The position numbers and the translations under genes were made by a program. From assembly GCA_964344485.1 (NCBI GenBank), contig CAYFNF010000006.1, positions 1 to 64,000 of the forward strand: a stretch of 64,000 nt of DNA, in the 5' to 3' direction. The DNA comes from CAYFNF01 sp964344485. GTDB taxonomy: Bacteria; Patescibacteriota; Patescibacteriia; UBA9570; XYC2-FULL-38-9. Positions 9,414 to 18,235 of the stretch are shown piece after piece. Each line of letters starts with the position of its first letter. Position 1 is the first letter of the stretch. The notes beneath the pieces were generated by a model that saw only the letters and a list, made by a program, of their open reading frames with translations, did not search any database and was not told the DNA's origin.

Positions 9414-9569
9414 CTATTCTTGTGCGCCTTCTAGCAACCCATTGTGCTTGTCGTCTGCACAATCACACTCCATAAGAGGCACAGCATGACGTGGACATTC
9501 GGTTGCTTGGCACGTTCCAGGCTCTTGGGATACACCTTTGCATCCCCCTGGACAGATATAGTGAGACAT
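9414..9569 (-). CDS. Small Cys-rich, probably zinc-binding protein (51 aa)
   Basis: The minus strand encodes a 51-residue protein starting MSHYICPGGC and ending at TAG (9414-9416). Six Cys (CPGGC, then C20, C25, and CDC near residue 35) and two or three His suggest a small zinc-ribbon or metal-binding fold, comparable to the short CPG-type heavy-metal-binding peptides seen in bacterial genomes. It lies between pgk and the glycosidase lipoprotein on the same strand, 29 bases after pgk, so it could be co-transcribed. The start was chosen as the only ATG before the first Cys pair. No strong ribosome-binding site is visible. Confidence 0.6.
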   Translation of the reverse strand: MSHYICPGGCKGVSQEPGTCQATECPRHAVPLMECDCADDKHNGLLEGAQE

Positions 9570-9598
9570 AATGAAGAAATTACGAATTAATATAGCGC

Positions 9599-10855
9599 TT
9601 ATTCCAATGATGCAAGCCCTGGCAGCTCCTTTTGTGCCAGATACGCTAAGCTTGCACCTCCTCCTGTAGAGACGTGCGAGTAGTACCCTTTTAAATTAAA
9701 CTTCTCAGTGACTACCTCTGTGTCTCCTCCTCCCAACACAGCGTAGCCGTCGTTGTCTGCTACAGCTTGGGCAATTGCACGTGAGCCTTCAGCGTACTCA
9801 TCCATCTCAAATAATCCAACTGGTCCGTTCCAAAAGATCGTCTTTGCATGCATCAGTACTTCACTAAAGAGCTTCTGAGACTTAGGGCCGATATCCAGAA
9901 ACATCCACCCTTCTGGCACTGGACTACCCAAATCAATCACTTTACGTTTAGCGCCTGGTTCGCGACTCTCTGCAGCAATAAAATCAATCGGATACTGAAT
10001 TTGGTTTAATGGAGATCCGTCCGGAAGCGTGACGTCAATAGTTGGTCGTTCACTTTCAAAGCGTTTCCATATGTCCAAGGCAACATCCACGTAGTTCACT
10101 CCTTCTTGTTCTTTAGAGACCGAGTCACTCTGTACCACAGACCCTCCGATATCAAACCCCAGCCCTTTCATAAAGGTATTCCCAACTCCGCCTCCGACTA
10201 AGACCACGTCGCTCATAGGTGCGAGATTTTTTATCACATCCACTTTATCAGATATCTTGATGCCACCGACCAACACCACTAGAGGTTGCTCAGGGTCATG
10301 AGTAATACGATTCAACGCATCCATCTCCTCTTCGATTAAAAATCCAATGCCTTTATCAAACACCAGTGAAGGCAATGCATAGGTGGAGGTATGTTTGCGA
10401 TGTATCACACCGAATCCATCTGCGATATAGACATTGATGTTCTGTGCGAGCTGTTCAGCAAAGTGCAAGTCGTTCTCTTCTTCTTGTGGGTAGAAGCGCA
10501 GATTCTCCAACAGTAACACCTCACCGGGTTTCAGGTCTTGCTTGATCTTCTCTACTTGGGGGCCGATGCAGTCGTCTACGTAGTGAATCTCTTGTCCGAG
10601 TAGTTCGTTCAATCGTTTTGCGACTGGTTGCAAACGCATCTCTGGTACAGGCTTGCCTTTAGGGCGTCCTAAATGCGACCCTAACACGACCTTTCCCTTT
10701 TTTTGGATAATATACTCTATGGTCGGTAGTGCAGCCTTAATTCGCGCATCGTCAGTGATATTTTGGTTATCATCTAACGGAACATTAAAATCCACACGTA
10801 CAAACACGGTTTGATGGTGCAACGGAATGTCACGAATGGTTTTCATTTTTTTCAT
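9599..10855 (-). CDS. pgk: Phosphoglycerate kinase
   Basis: The enzyme transfers phosphate between 1,3-bisphosphoglycerate and ADP and is the substrate-level ATP step of glycolysis. Hallmarks are VRVDFNVPLD near the N-terminus, the substrate Arg segment SHLGRPKG, the nucleotide-binding region with WNGPVGLFE and the C-terminal GGGDTE. The 418 residues include a central insertion with an Asp/Pro-rich loop but are otherwise near normal. Two start codons lie three codons apart (MKKM). A -10 box TATAAT ends about 14 bases before the first, giving a very short leader without Shine-Dalgarno sequence. Confidence 0.96.
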   Translation of the reverse strand: MKKMKTIRDIPLHHQTVFVRVDFNVPLDDNQNITDDARIKAALPTIEYIIQKKGKVVLGSHLGRPKGKPVPEMRLQPVAKRLNELLGQEIHYVDDCIGPQVEKIKQDLKPGEVLLLENLRFYPQEEENDLHFAEQLAQNINVYIADGFGVIHRKHTSTYALPSLVFDKGIGFLIEEEMDALNRITHDPEQPLVVLVGGIKISDKVDVIKNLAPMSDVVLVGGGVGNTFMKGLGFDIGGSVVQSDSVSKEQEGVNYVDVALDIWKRFESERPTIDVTLPDGSPLNQIQYPIDFIAAESREPGAKRKVIDLGSPVPEGWMFLDIGPKSQKLFSEVLMHAKTIFWNGPVGLFEMDEYAEGSRAIAQAVADNDGYAVLGGGDTEVVTEKFNLKGYYSHVSTGGGASLAYLAQKELPGLASLE

Positions 10856-10951
10856 TTTATTGACTTAGTCATTATAACAGTTTTTTCACTTTTATTCCAG
10901 TTTGCGCGTATCACAAAACACGGTATTCACCGCGTTTTGTTGTCCCACTCT

Positions 10952-13201
10952 CTATTTCTTTTTCTTTGCTTGTTTTTTAAAATCCTCGGTCTTCTTCTTT
11001 GCGTCTGTATCTGCTTTTATCGGAACCTCAAAGTTAAAGGTCGACCCTTTACCTTCTCCTTCAGACTCTGCCCAGATGCGCCCACCGTGCCCTTCGGTGA
11101 TCTTACGTGCAATAAACAACCCTAAACCAGAACCGTTTGGATCCACTTGTGCAATTCCTGACCCGCGCACGAACTTATCAAACAAGTTCTTCACCTCTAC
11201 TACTGGAATACCCACACCAGTGTCTTTAACCTTGAAATGCACGTTTCGCTTGTTGGCCTCTGCTGTGACCGTCACAGCTCCAGCTGGTGAGTACTTAATG
11301 GCGTTATCAATCAAGTTCAGCATCACATCTTTGATCTTGTCTTCATCCACTTCTACTTCAGGGAGTTTCTTGTCTTTGTAGATCAGCTTCACATCTTTCT
11401 TATCTGCAGTTGGCTTCAGTTCCATGTATACCGCGTTGACTATCTCATTGAACGGCTTCTTAGTGTAGTTCATCACAAATCGCCCGGCTTCAATACGCGT
11501 GACGTTCAAGAACAGGTTCACCATGCGGATCAACCGTTGTGTTGCGTCGAGTACACTTCGCAAGATCGGCTCCTGTTCCTTAGTCATGTTTCCGTAGTCT
11601 CCTTGAATGACCATAGAGAGATACCCCATGATACCTGCAAGTGGTGTACGAAGCTGATGAGAGGCAATGGACATGAACTCTGACTTGGCTTTGTCTAATT
11701 CTGTCAGCTTTGCATTTGCTACCTTCAGGTCTGCAGTTGCTTTTTCTACTTCGCGTTGAAGCTTGATACCGAACTCTTTCTCTTCTTGGTAGAGTTTTGC
11801 TTTTTGAATAGCGGATGCCATCTGTGGAGCGATCACCTGCAGGAACTGAATGTCTTCCAACGAGAACATCTCACCTGAGAGTTTTCTGGATAAGACGATG
11901 ATGGCGATAAGGGAGTCTTTATATGCAACAGGGACAGCAGCGTATCCGTCGAGGTTTTCTAGTTCTTGACGCATTTCGTCAAAGCGCTCGCGCTCTACTT
12001 CATTCTGAGCATCTGCAACTTTTCTGTCGAGCTCATCGAGAATAATTACTCCCCTATTTCGATAAAGCTCTCTTCCTAATGCTGAACTTCTTCTGACGGT
12101 TAGTGGCTTTTGTGCCTTTCCTTTTGTATCAACACGTTCCTCAGGGACGATATAAACGTCTTCACTAACTGGAAGAAGCAACGAAACATGCTTGATGCGG
12201 AGCTCATCTTCGGTGGTAGAGCAGAAACGGTTCACTAATGACCCTAGTTCGATCTCCTCATTTATAATGTCGGTAATTTTCTTTGTGACTTCTGGATAAT
12301 TAATTGCTTGCTTGAAGAAGACTTTATTTGTTACACGTGCTAATGATCGTTTTATAGGGTCTAGAAGTAAAACAATTAACAATGAAGAAACAATCGCGAT
12401 CCCAATCTGACTTAATCTTGAATCTTGCGTTAAATAATATGAACTTAAGAAGGTTACTAGAACAAAAGTACCTGTAATTAAAGATACTAAAATCGCATAA
12501 ACAAGCGATCGTGTAACAATCAGACGGATGTCCATCAACCGATATTTGATTACAGCATACGCTGTACAGAATATAAAGAAGAAAGTTGTATAGGGTGCAT
12601 AGACCCCAATCTGTGAGTAACCTAAAATTGGAAATACTAGATTTGTGATAAGTGCAAACAAAGCTGTAAGTAGCATTCCTAAGGCAACATATCGTATTTG
12701 CAGTTTATAGATTCCAGAATTTTCTCTATAGCTTTTCCATAGATTACGGAATGCTAGGCCCATATATATAAAAAAATACGCGCCGAATATAATATATAGA
12801 GGCCCTGGAACAACTTCGGGCAAATCACTTTCTGTAAACGTGACAGCTACAATATTTAAATCAGTAGGTATTAAAAAGAAGAGTATTAATACTGGGGCTA
12901 AATAAAAATAGTAACGTAATGCGTGTGCTATTTTTCTCTTAGGAAAATTCAGTGTAAAAAAAAGGAAAGCACATGGGATGATGCTTGGTCCGATGAGTGC
13001 AAATTTTGACCAGAATAAAAGTGTTTCCGAATCATTAGCAATATAATCTATTGCAAGATTCGAAAAAATCCAAATACAAACCGCGATAACGAGTATTGAA
13101 AAAATAATGTTTACCGTACTTCTTCTATTTTTTAAAAGAATAAAAAATGCTAATACCAGATTTGCTACTAAGAAAAGTATCGAGGATATTAATGTTGTCA
13201 T
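10952..13201 (-). CDS. Membrane sensor histidine kinase (7TM, GAF, HisKA, HATPase)
   Basis: The 749-residue protein has about seven to eight hydrophobic segments in the first ~240 residues (histidine-kinase N-terminal 7TM type), a GAF-like domain at about 300-470, a coiled coil, a dimerisation/phosphoacceptor domain with SHQLRTPL (His515) and an ATPase domain with N-box NLIDNAIKYS, DTGVGIP and GSGLGLF. It should autophosphorylate and pass phosphate to a response regulator, none of which is in the window. Base composition changes within the gene: the catalytic half resembles neighbouring genes, while the sensor half beyond about 12000 is clearly more AT-rich, as is the overlapping upstream gene. 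The start ATG overlaps the stop of the decarboxylase gene (ATGA). Confidence 0.92.
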   Translation of the reverse strand: MTTLISSILFLVANLVLAFFILLKNRRSTVNIIFSILVIAVCIWIFSNLAIDYIANDSETLLFWSKFALIGPSIIPCAFLFFTLNFPKRKIAHALRYYFYLAPVLILFFLIPTDLNIVAVTFTESDLPEVVPGPLYIIFGAYFFIYMGLAFRNLWKSYRENSGIYKLQIRYVALGMLLTALFALITNLVFPILGYSQIGVYAPYTTFFFIFCTAYAVIKYRLMDIRLIVTRSLVYAILVSLITGTFVLVTFLSSYYLTQDSRLSQIGIAIVSSLLIVLLLDPIKRSLARVTNKVFFKQAINYPEVTKKITDIINEEIELGSLVNRFCSTTEDELRIKHVSLLLPVSEDVYIVPEERVDTKGKAQKPLTVRRSSALGRELYRNRGVIILDELDRKVADAQNEVERERFDEMRQELENLDGYAAVPVAYKDSLIAIIVLSRKLSGEMFSLEDIQFLQVIAPQMASAIQKAKLYQEEKEFGIKLQREVEKATADLKVANAKLTELDKAKSEFMSIASHQLRTPLAGIMGYLSMVIQGDYGNMTKEQEPILRSVLDATQRLIRMVNLFLNVTRIEAGRFVMNYTKKPFNEIVNAVYMELKPTADKKDVKLIYKDKKLPEVEVDEDKIKDVMLNLIDNAIKYSPAGAVTVTAEANKRNVHFKVKDTGVGIPVVEVKNLFDKFVRGSGIAQVDPNGSGLGLFIARKITEGHGGRIWAESEGEGKGSTFNFEVPIKADTDAKKKTEDFKKQAKKKK

Positions 13202-13668
13202 TTATTATGATAAATTAACGCGACAGCAACAGCACCATGTTTATCATCAACTGTTATTGAGCTTGTAATATAATCTGATTCGTCTTCGCTCATATCACGA
13301 AAAATTAACATTTCTGCTATATTCTTCTTTAATTCATCTTTGATTTCATCTTCAGATAGCTTCCCATGTGCTTCAGCAACTATCCCAAACTCCTTTCCAT
13401 ACTCTTTTGAGAATCCTTGCGCATATGCAATACCTGCTGAAATTACTTCACCTTCTACCCCGGCTTGTAGTGAAACAACTGACGGAACAACCTGACCAAA
13501 AGGGATATCTGGCATTTCAGTTAATCTTTCACAGTCTTTTGGAAGGATCGAGGATAATTCCATTAAATTATGATTAAAACCAGCATTTATATACGCTAGA
13601 TCAATTGCTGCAAGTCGCGTTTTTGCGCACCCGCTGCCCCCCGTAATAAAAAATGAATTATAAAGCAT
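13198..13668 (-). CDS. Pyruvoyl-dependent arginine decarboxylase (PvlArgDC family)
   Basis: The protein contains the family pattern FFITGGSGCAKT, a long Asn/Gly stretch ending MELSSILP, and GQVVPSVVS, followed by an acidic C-terminal part. In this family the proenzyme cleaves itself between the two serines of the SSIL segment to create the pyruvoyl group, and the enzyme makes agmatine from arginine. The start at MLYNSFF (13668, about 156 residues) is preferred. The longer frame starting at 13731 would run through the promoter of the divergent unit C at 13678-13706. It overlaps the histidine kinase by four bases, so the two are co-transcribed. The region is AT-rich compared with its surroundings, which suggests acquisition. 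Confidence 0.82.
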   Translation of the reverse strand: MLYNSFFITGGSGCAKTRLAAIDLAYINAGFNHNLMELSSILPKDCERLTEMPDIPFGQVVPSVVSLQAGVEGEVISAGIAYAQGFSKEYGKEFGIVAEAHGKLSEDEIKDELKKNIAEMLIFRDMSEDESDYITSSITVDDKHGAVAVALIYHNK

Positions 13669-13677
13669 GTAGTTGAC

Positions 13678-13706
13678 TTGACTTTTTCTTCTAAAAATCA
13701 TTATAT
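13678..13706 (+). promoter_or_regulatory. Promoter of GC-rich unit C
   Basis: TTGACT (13678-13683), a 17-base spacer and TTATAT (13701-13706). A second overlapping TTGACT begins at 13673. Unit C follows with AAGGAGG at about 13735-13741. Confidence 0.6.
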
Positions 13707-13745
13707 AGGAATGCGGAAAAAAAACAACCACGGAAGGAGGAATGC

Positions 13746-14258
13746 TTGGAGATCACTCATACCACCAGAGTGATTGATCCGCACACTCAAGGAGCACTCT
13801 GGCTCGTGTACGAAGCTGCCTTCCAGGAGGCAATGTACAACTCGCCTGTGAGACAAGCACTCACACATGACGAGTTCATTCGTGCACTGCAGGATCCAGA
13901 CTACGACGTCTTCTACGCTCATGAAGACGATCGCTACGTCGGCGTCGCCCTGGTGACGCGCAATCCCGAGAAGGTCTACTGGGTCAACACCGTCTACTTC
14001 GAACACCACTTCCCGGCTGAATTCAAAGAAAAGCGTCTCATCTTCATCGATGGTGTCGCAATTCTACCAGAAGTTCACCGCACGGGAATCGGCGCGGAAC
14101 TCATCAGCGCGCTCATCACATGGGGTGTCGAGCTGAACGGTGTCGGTATCTTCGACTGCGCCAAGTCGGTCGACTCAATCCTCTCGCGGACACTGCAAGG
14201 CTTCGGCCGACGACTAGACACGCAGGAGTTCTGGATTGTGCAACCTCCGAGCGGGTAG
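13746..14258 (+). CDS. GNAT-like N-acetyltransferase (unit C)
   Basis: The gene uses a TTG start after AAGGAGG. The 170 residues fit the GNAT fold: an N-terminal alpha/beta part, a central strand-rich segment (DRYVGVALVTRNP), then FIDGVAILPEVHRTGIGAEL, which resembles the acetyl-CoA binding motif (R/Q-x-x-G-x-G/A) as RTGIGA. The substrate cannot be told. The gene is richer in G and C and uses different codons from the AT-rich genes on both sides. Its terminator stem contains its own stop codon and overlaps the last codons of the convergent carbamoyltransferase. An 11-codon frame starting at an ATG at 13742 overlaps the start and is probably spurious. Confidence 0.75.
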   Translation: MEITHTTRVIDPHTQGALWLVYEAAFQEAMYNSPVRQALTHDEFIRALQDPDYDVFYAHEDDRYVGVALVTRNPEKVYWVNTVYFEHHFPAEFKEKRLIFIDGVAILPEVHRTGIGAELISALITWGVELNGVGIFDCAKSVDSILSRTLQGFGRRLDTQEFWIVQPPSG

Positions 14259-14278
14259 AATACTACCCTTCTTTTTTT
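14253..14278 (+). terminator. Terminator of unit C overlapping the convergent gene
   Basis: GGGTAG (14253-14258, includes the TAG stop), loop AATA, CTACCC (14263-14268) and a run of T at 14272-14278. The 3' arm and T-run encode the last residues of the carbamoyltransferase on the other strand. Confidence 0.75.
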
Positions 14279-15993
14279 CGCTCTACGATGAAGTCTCCGA
14301 TTGCAAGGATATCAATTTTACTATTTGTAAAAGTATTTATAGCGTCTTGTGGTGAACAAACAATGGGTTCATGAATATTGAATGATGTATTTAGAACCAT
14401 AGGTATTCCAGTTATCTTTTCAAAACACAAAATTAGCTTATGGTATTGCGGCGCTTCCTCTTTATAGACCTGCTGTATTCTACTTGTATGATCCACATGG
14501 GTTACAGCTGGTATCAAATCTCGTTTCGCTTTTTTTGTATTCACTGCAACCAACATATAGCGGAGTGCGTTAGTATCCTTCGATATATCGAACCACTCAT
14601 CAACCCGCTCTGCCAAGACACTCGGTGCAAAGGGTCTGAATATCTCCCTGAATTTAACTTTCTTATTTATTTCATCTTTAATTACAGGGTTTCGAGGATC
14701 CGCTAATATACTACGGTGGCCAAGTGCGCGTGGACCAAACTCAAGTCCTTTCTGGAACCACGCTACTATCGAACCTTTAGCGATTTCTTCTGCAATAGTT
14801 TTTTCAATTTCTTTTACACGAATATAACTCAAACTGGCATTTTTTAGCGCTTCTTCAATTTCTTCATTGCTGTATGTAGGGCCTAGATTGACCGGAGAAT
14901 AATCTACCTTTTTTCTTTTTTTCTGAGTATTATCTTTCTTCTTATAGTGGGTTAAGAGTGCCGCCCCTAATGCAGTTCCAGCATCATGTGCTGCAGGTTG
15001 TATATACACATTCTTAAATTGTGTATTTTTCATCAACTCTGCATTTGCAACACAATTCAAAGCAACACCGCCCGCATAGCAAAGATTTTTTGATTTTGTT
15101 GTTTTAAAAAGCTCTTCACTTAATTTCAAAATGATCGTGTTTGTTGTATGCTGCAAGGCTGCTGCTACATTTTCGTGAAATGCATAAATATGTGCATCGT
15201 CCTTTCGACGTTTTTTACCGAAAAGCTCTTCTAAATTGGCGAAGCTATCCGTTCTAAACTCTAATAAACTCGAATTCACAAAGAAGCTGCCTTGTTCATC
15301 ATCCCAATAAAATAGCTTTTCCATTTCAGAATGCATTTTTTCCCACTCACCAAATGTCGACAAGCCCATTACTTTACAAGCATGATACTCAGAGAAACCT
15401 AAATACTCCGACATTTTCTCCCAAACAAACCCGATTGAATTTGGATAATCAATCTCGCGTATTTTCTCTATCCTATTACCCTTTCCATAACCAAGCCACG
15501 TTGATGCACTTTCTCCGATACCATCAACCACTAAAATCGCAGCATCATCGTAGCCGGAAACATAATAAGCGCTAGCAGCATGACAAATGTGATGAGGTAG
15601 GAAAATAAACTTTTCAGAAAGATCATAATTAGCTTTCTCCGATAATATTTGAGGGATCTTTTGCATATTGTTATAAAACTCTTGCTCACCTTTCTCGGTA
15701 CCCCAACTGTCAGTAGTGATTTCATGTGTGTCTATATCGACTTGCCGTTTTAGACGGTCTTCTGGCTGAAAGGAATATGCGAAAAAATCAATGTCTGATA
15801 ACTCTAAGTCGCCCTTAGAAAGACAGAAGTCAATAGCTGACCACGGCAATTCATGCGGGTTAGAAACGTCTGCATGCTTTGCATGTTTCTTTCTACTAAA
15901 ACGCTCTTCCTCCACACATGCTATAACCACGCCATCTTGCAAAAGACAACAAGCGGATTCATGATAAGCGGAATTTATTCCGAGAATATTCAT
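14263..15993 (-). CDS. Carbamoyltransferase, NodU/TobZ family
   Basis: This 576-residue protein has the two-domain plan of O-carbamoyltransferases: an N-terminal Kae1/YrdC-like ATPase part starting MNILGINSAYHESAC with the metal-binding HHICHAAS segment near residue 133 and VVDGIGES, and a C-terminal domain with GLEFGPRALGHRS and VLNTSFNIHEP. The family transfers carbamoyl groups from carbamoyl phosphate onto hydroxyls of sugars, lipids or antibiotics. Here it may modify an envelope glycan, which is inference because no pathway neighbours are present. The gene is AT-rich relative to the window and lies alone between unit C and the fibronectin protein. Confidence 0.9.
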   Translation of the reverse strand: MNILGINSAYHESACCLLQDGVVIACVEEERFSRKKHAKHADVSNPHELPWSAIDFCLSKGDLELSDIDFFAYSFQPEDRLKRQVDIDTHEITTDSWGTEKGEQEFYNNMQKIPQILSEKANYDLSEKFIFLPHHICHAASAYYVSGYDDAAILVVDGIGESASTWLGYGKGNRIEKIREIDYPNSIGFVWEKMSEYLGFSEYHACKVMGLSTFGEWEKMHSEMEKLFYWDDEQGSFFVNSSLLEFRTDSFANLEELFGKKRRKDDAHIYAFHENVAAALQHTTNTIILKLSEELFKTTKSKNLCYAGGVALNCVANAELMKNTQFKNVYIQPAAHDAGTALGAALLTHYKKKDNTQKKRKKVDYSPVNLGPTYSNEEIEEALKNASLSYIRVKEIEKTIAEEIAKGSIVAWFQKGLEFGPRALGHRSILADPRNPVIKDEINKKVKFREIFRPFAPSVLAERVDEWFDISKDTNALRYMLVAVNTKKAKRDLIPAVTHVDHTSRIQQVYKEEAPQYHKLILCFEKITGIPMVLNTSFNIHEPIVCSPQDAINTFTNSKIDILAIGDFIVERKKEG

Positions 15994-16173
15994 ATTTTTT
16001 ATCGGTTAGTTTCTTTAGTATTAATAGCTACTCTCATTTTAATACTAATCTTGCAAGCAAGCAATAAATAAGATTCGTGACAATAACATAGAAACAAAAA
16101 AAGGAAATTAAAAAGAAGTGGCTGTATGACGGTATATTACAGTAACGCAATGCAACCAGTCTTCCGCGAAAGC

Positions 16174-16203
16174 AAAAAAAACAGCCGGCATCACACCGGC
16201 TGT
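16174..16203 (-). terminator. Terminator of the fibronectin-type secreted protein gene
   Basis: On the minus strand ACAGCCGG and CCGGCTGT pair around a short loop and are followed by a run of T (A-run at about 16174-16181). The rest of 15994-16218 shows nothing further that I can name. Confidence 0.75.
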
Positions 16204-16218
16204 CCTGAAAAAAATGTT

Positions 16219-17004
16219 TTACTTCTTCTTCAACTTGAACTTCTTCATCTTTGATGTAAATGAGGAGTACTCATCGTTGAAGTGTGCAGTCACCTGATAC
16301 TTATAGGTCTTCTTTAACTTCAATCCATTCACAATCACCTTGTTCTTCTTGGTAGTCACACTCTTCACCAATGTCTCTCCGTCTTTCTTATAGATATCCA
16401 CGGTATAGTACCGGACCGTTCCTTCTGATGCTTTCCACTTCAAAAGCGCAGCATACTTAGAACCACCAGAACTCCCAAACTGATCAGTCTCTTTGTTGGT
16501 GACCACATCATTGTAGACCTTGCGTCGTACAGTCTTAGCACTCAGGCTCTTAGCTTTTGCTGGTGCCGTTCGTACCACTAACACTGCAGGTTCAGAAGTG
16601 GTCAGCCCTCTCTTTGCCCAGACCTTCACCACATACACCTTGTTCTTCTTGAGCTCATCAAATGTTGCACAGGTACTTACGACCTCTTGGGTCTCTAGTA
16701 ACTTCCCTTTCTTCTTTCCATAGATCTTTACCGTATACACGGTTGCTCCAGTCACCTGCTCTGACTCAGACAAGATACTGCGAACATCAGAGTTCCAATG
16801 CACGGTCACTGAACGTGGCTTGCTCTCTTCTAAACGAAGGTTCTCTGGTGTCAGCACTGTGCTCTGTGGCCCAAACTCTACTTCTGGGATGCCAAACGTC
16901 ATAGCAGACGCTGGCAAGCACAAGCAGAACACTGCTGCAACAGAAACAACTGCTGCAACCGCAGCCACATATGTTTTTCGAATTGAATAAGTTGATATAA
17001 ACAT
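16219..17004 (-). CDS. Secreted protein with two fibronectin type III-like domains
   Basis: The first ~34 residues form a classical signal peptide (Arg-Lys, an Ala/Val-rich core and a cleavage-like ASA motif). The mature part holds two Ig-like beta modules, about residues 58-150 and 155-258. Each has the Fn3 rhythm in which a Trp or Tyr in a middle strand is followed by xVKVWAKR or xYQVTAHF. The C-terminal end is Lys-rich. A role in adhesion or on the surface is plausible but not shown. It is monocistronic with a strong terminator and native composition. Confidence 0.7.
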   Translation of the reverse strand: MFISTYSIRKTYVAAVAAVVSVAAVFCLCLPASAMTFGIPEVEFGPQSTVLTPENLRLEESKPRSVTVHWNSDVRSILSESEQVTGATVYTVKIYGKKKGKLLETQEVVSTCATFDELKKNKVYVVKVWAKRGLTTSEPAVLVVRTAPAKAKSLSAKTVRRKVYNDVVTNKETDQFGSSGGSKYAALLKWKASEGTVRYYTVDIYKKDGETLVKSVTTKKNKVIVNGLKLKKTYKYQVTAHFNDEYSSFTSKMKKFKLKKK

Positions 17005-17108
17005 ACTCCTCTTTAAATAATAACATTACATTCTAAATGAACAAGTGCAATTTGTCAAGGCCTTGTACACGAATGTTGTTCTATGATTCTTCCTCCCATG
17101 TTCTACGT

Positions 17109-17489
17109 CTATTCTTGCGCGTTTTCTTCTGCTGCTTCTCCCCCGCCCGGACCGAGCTCTTTTGCAGTAGAAACCACCTCTTTTACACCTAATGACAGCT
17201 GATCCGGGGTGTAGATAGTACCAGTGACTCGAAACAGAATTACTGACGTCAGGCTCATGAAGACAAAAATCAGTAGCACCAAGACTGTTACACGCAACCG
17301 TTGCATCCACTCTTGTTTCCGGGTGAGCGTCTCTTCACGCGCCTCTTGTTTCTCTCCCTTATCTGGCTTCTTCTCAGTCTGTGTCCGCTTATCTTGCTTC
17401 TCTTTCTTGAGCTGGTCCTTTATCTCAAACTCCTGCTGAGTAATATCCTCGCCGTGTGTTCCGATCTTTTTTACCTTCTTTAATACCAT
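17109..17489 (-). CDS. Hypothetical single-pass membrane protein
   Basis: The 126-residue protein has a highly charged Lys/Glu N-terminal half (about residues 1-65), one transmembrane helix at about 67-90 and a short Gly/Glu-rich tail. It overlaps the upstream gene by one base (TAATG), so the two are translationally coupled and probably function together. No family is recognised. Confidence 0.7.
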   Translation of the reverse strand: MVLKKVKKIGTHGEDITQQEFEIKDQLKKEKQDKRTQTEKKPDKGEKQEAREETLTRKQEWMQRLRVTVLVLLIFVFMSLTSVILFRVTGTIYTPDQLSLGVKEVVSTAKELGPGGGEAAEENAQE

Positions 17490-18055
17490 TATTCGTCGTC
17501 CTCAACGTCCTCAGAATCTTCAACTTCTTCAACCTCATCCGCTTCTTTCTCTACTTCCACGTCAGTTACTGCATCCGCAGCAGCTGCTTGCTCATCATAC
17601 TGCTCCATGGCAGTGATGATGTCTGAATCCTCTTCTAAATTCTCCCAATACAGTACGTGCTCCCGATTGATGACCATGGCATCTTCTGGCCCATGAATCT
17701 CTGCTGCACCGAGCTTCTGTAATGCAAAGTTCGTACTGACCTCGGACCCTTCACCTTGCAGTGTTTGATTGACTTGTAAGTAGTAAACATCTTCTAAGGT
17801 CATGGAGAGTTCATTCATGCGCGTGATAGTTCCGAAGTAAACCTGGCCGTTAGAGAGAAATACTGCTTGTACGGTCTCTGTTTTTACCTCAGTACAGTCC
17901 TGTCCAGCAGTGGCACTGTTGTCATAGATGTAGGTCTGTACTTGAAAGATCACCACTACAATCAACGCAAGTGCGATGACCACTAAGCTCGCACAGATCC
18001 ACCACTGGCACGAAAAGATAGTGCAGCATGTAGCTTTTTTTGTTTTTGTTGGCAT
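17489..18055 (-). CDS. Hypothetical membrane-anchored protein
   Basis: This protein of 188 residues has an N-terminal membrane anchor (about residues 18-41) and an extracytoplasmic domain. The domain contains AVFLSNGQVYFGTI, a YYLQ segment and the run HGPEDAMVINREHVLYWENL, which I associate with a conserved but uncharacterised family in Patescibacteria. The tail is extremely acidic (Glu, Asp, Val). The small beta-rich core could be a binding module. It is the first gene of a two-gene operon with the 17489 membrane protein. Confidence 0.7.
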   Translation of the reverse strand: MPTKTKKATCCTIFSCQWWICASLVVIALALIVVVIFQVQTYIYDNSATAGQDCTEVKTETVQAVFLSNGQVYFGTITRMNELSMTLEDVYYLQVNQTLQGEGSEVSTNFALQKLGAAEIHGPEDAMVINREHVLYWENLEEDSDIITAMEQYDEQAAAADAVTDVEVEKEADEVEEVEDSEDVEDDE

Positions 18056-18148
18056 ACGAATTTGTTACGATTTATGCTCTTATAATATCCAAACCACGGC
18101 GCAGGGTCAATAAGACCGTATGTGTTTTGCTGCACGCGCCCTATTGTA

Positions 18149-18177
18149 TTGACCGTATACTGAATACAGTTTACAAT
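18149..18177 (+). promoter_or_regulatory. Promoter of GC-rich unit D
   Basis: TTGACC (18149-18154), a 17-base spacer and TACAAT (18172-18177). The leader that follows contains GGGAGGAGG at about 18190, and a second purine tract directly before the gene. Confidence 0.7.
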
Positions 18178-18235
18178 GTGTATCGTGTTGGGAGGAGGCA
18201 AACTCGTGTAGAAATCACCAACAGGGGGTGTGAGA

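Noticed and set aside
13669..13731. Longer start for the arginine decarboxylase
   Set aside because: It covers the promoter of unit C, and the extra residues are not part of the family.
18206..18211. GTG-TAG start-stop mini-frame in the unit D leader
   Set aside because: It follows a Shine-Dalgarno-like tract, but a two-codon match is too easily due to chance to report as a feature.
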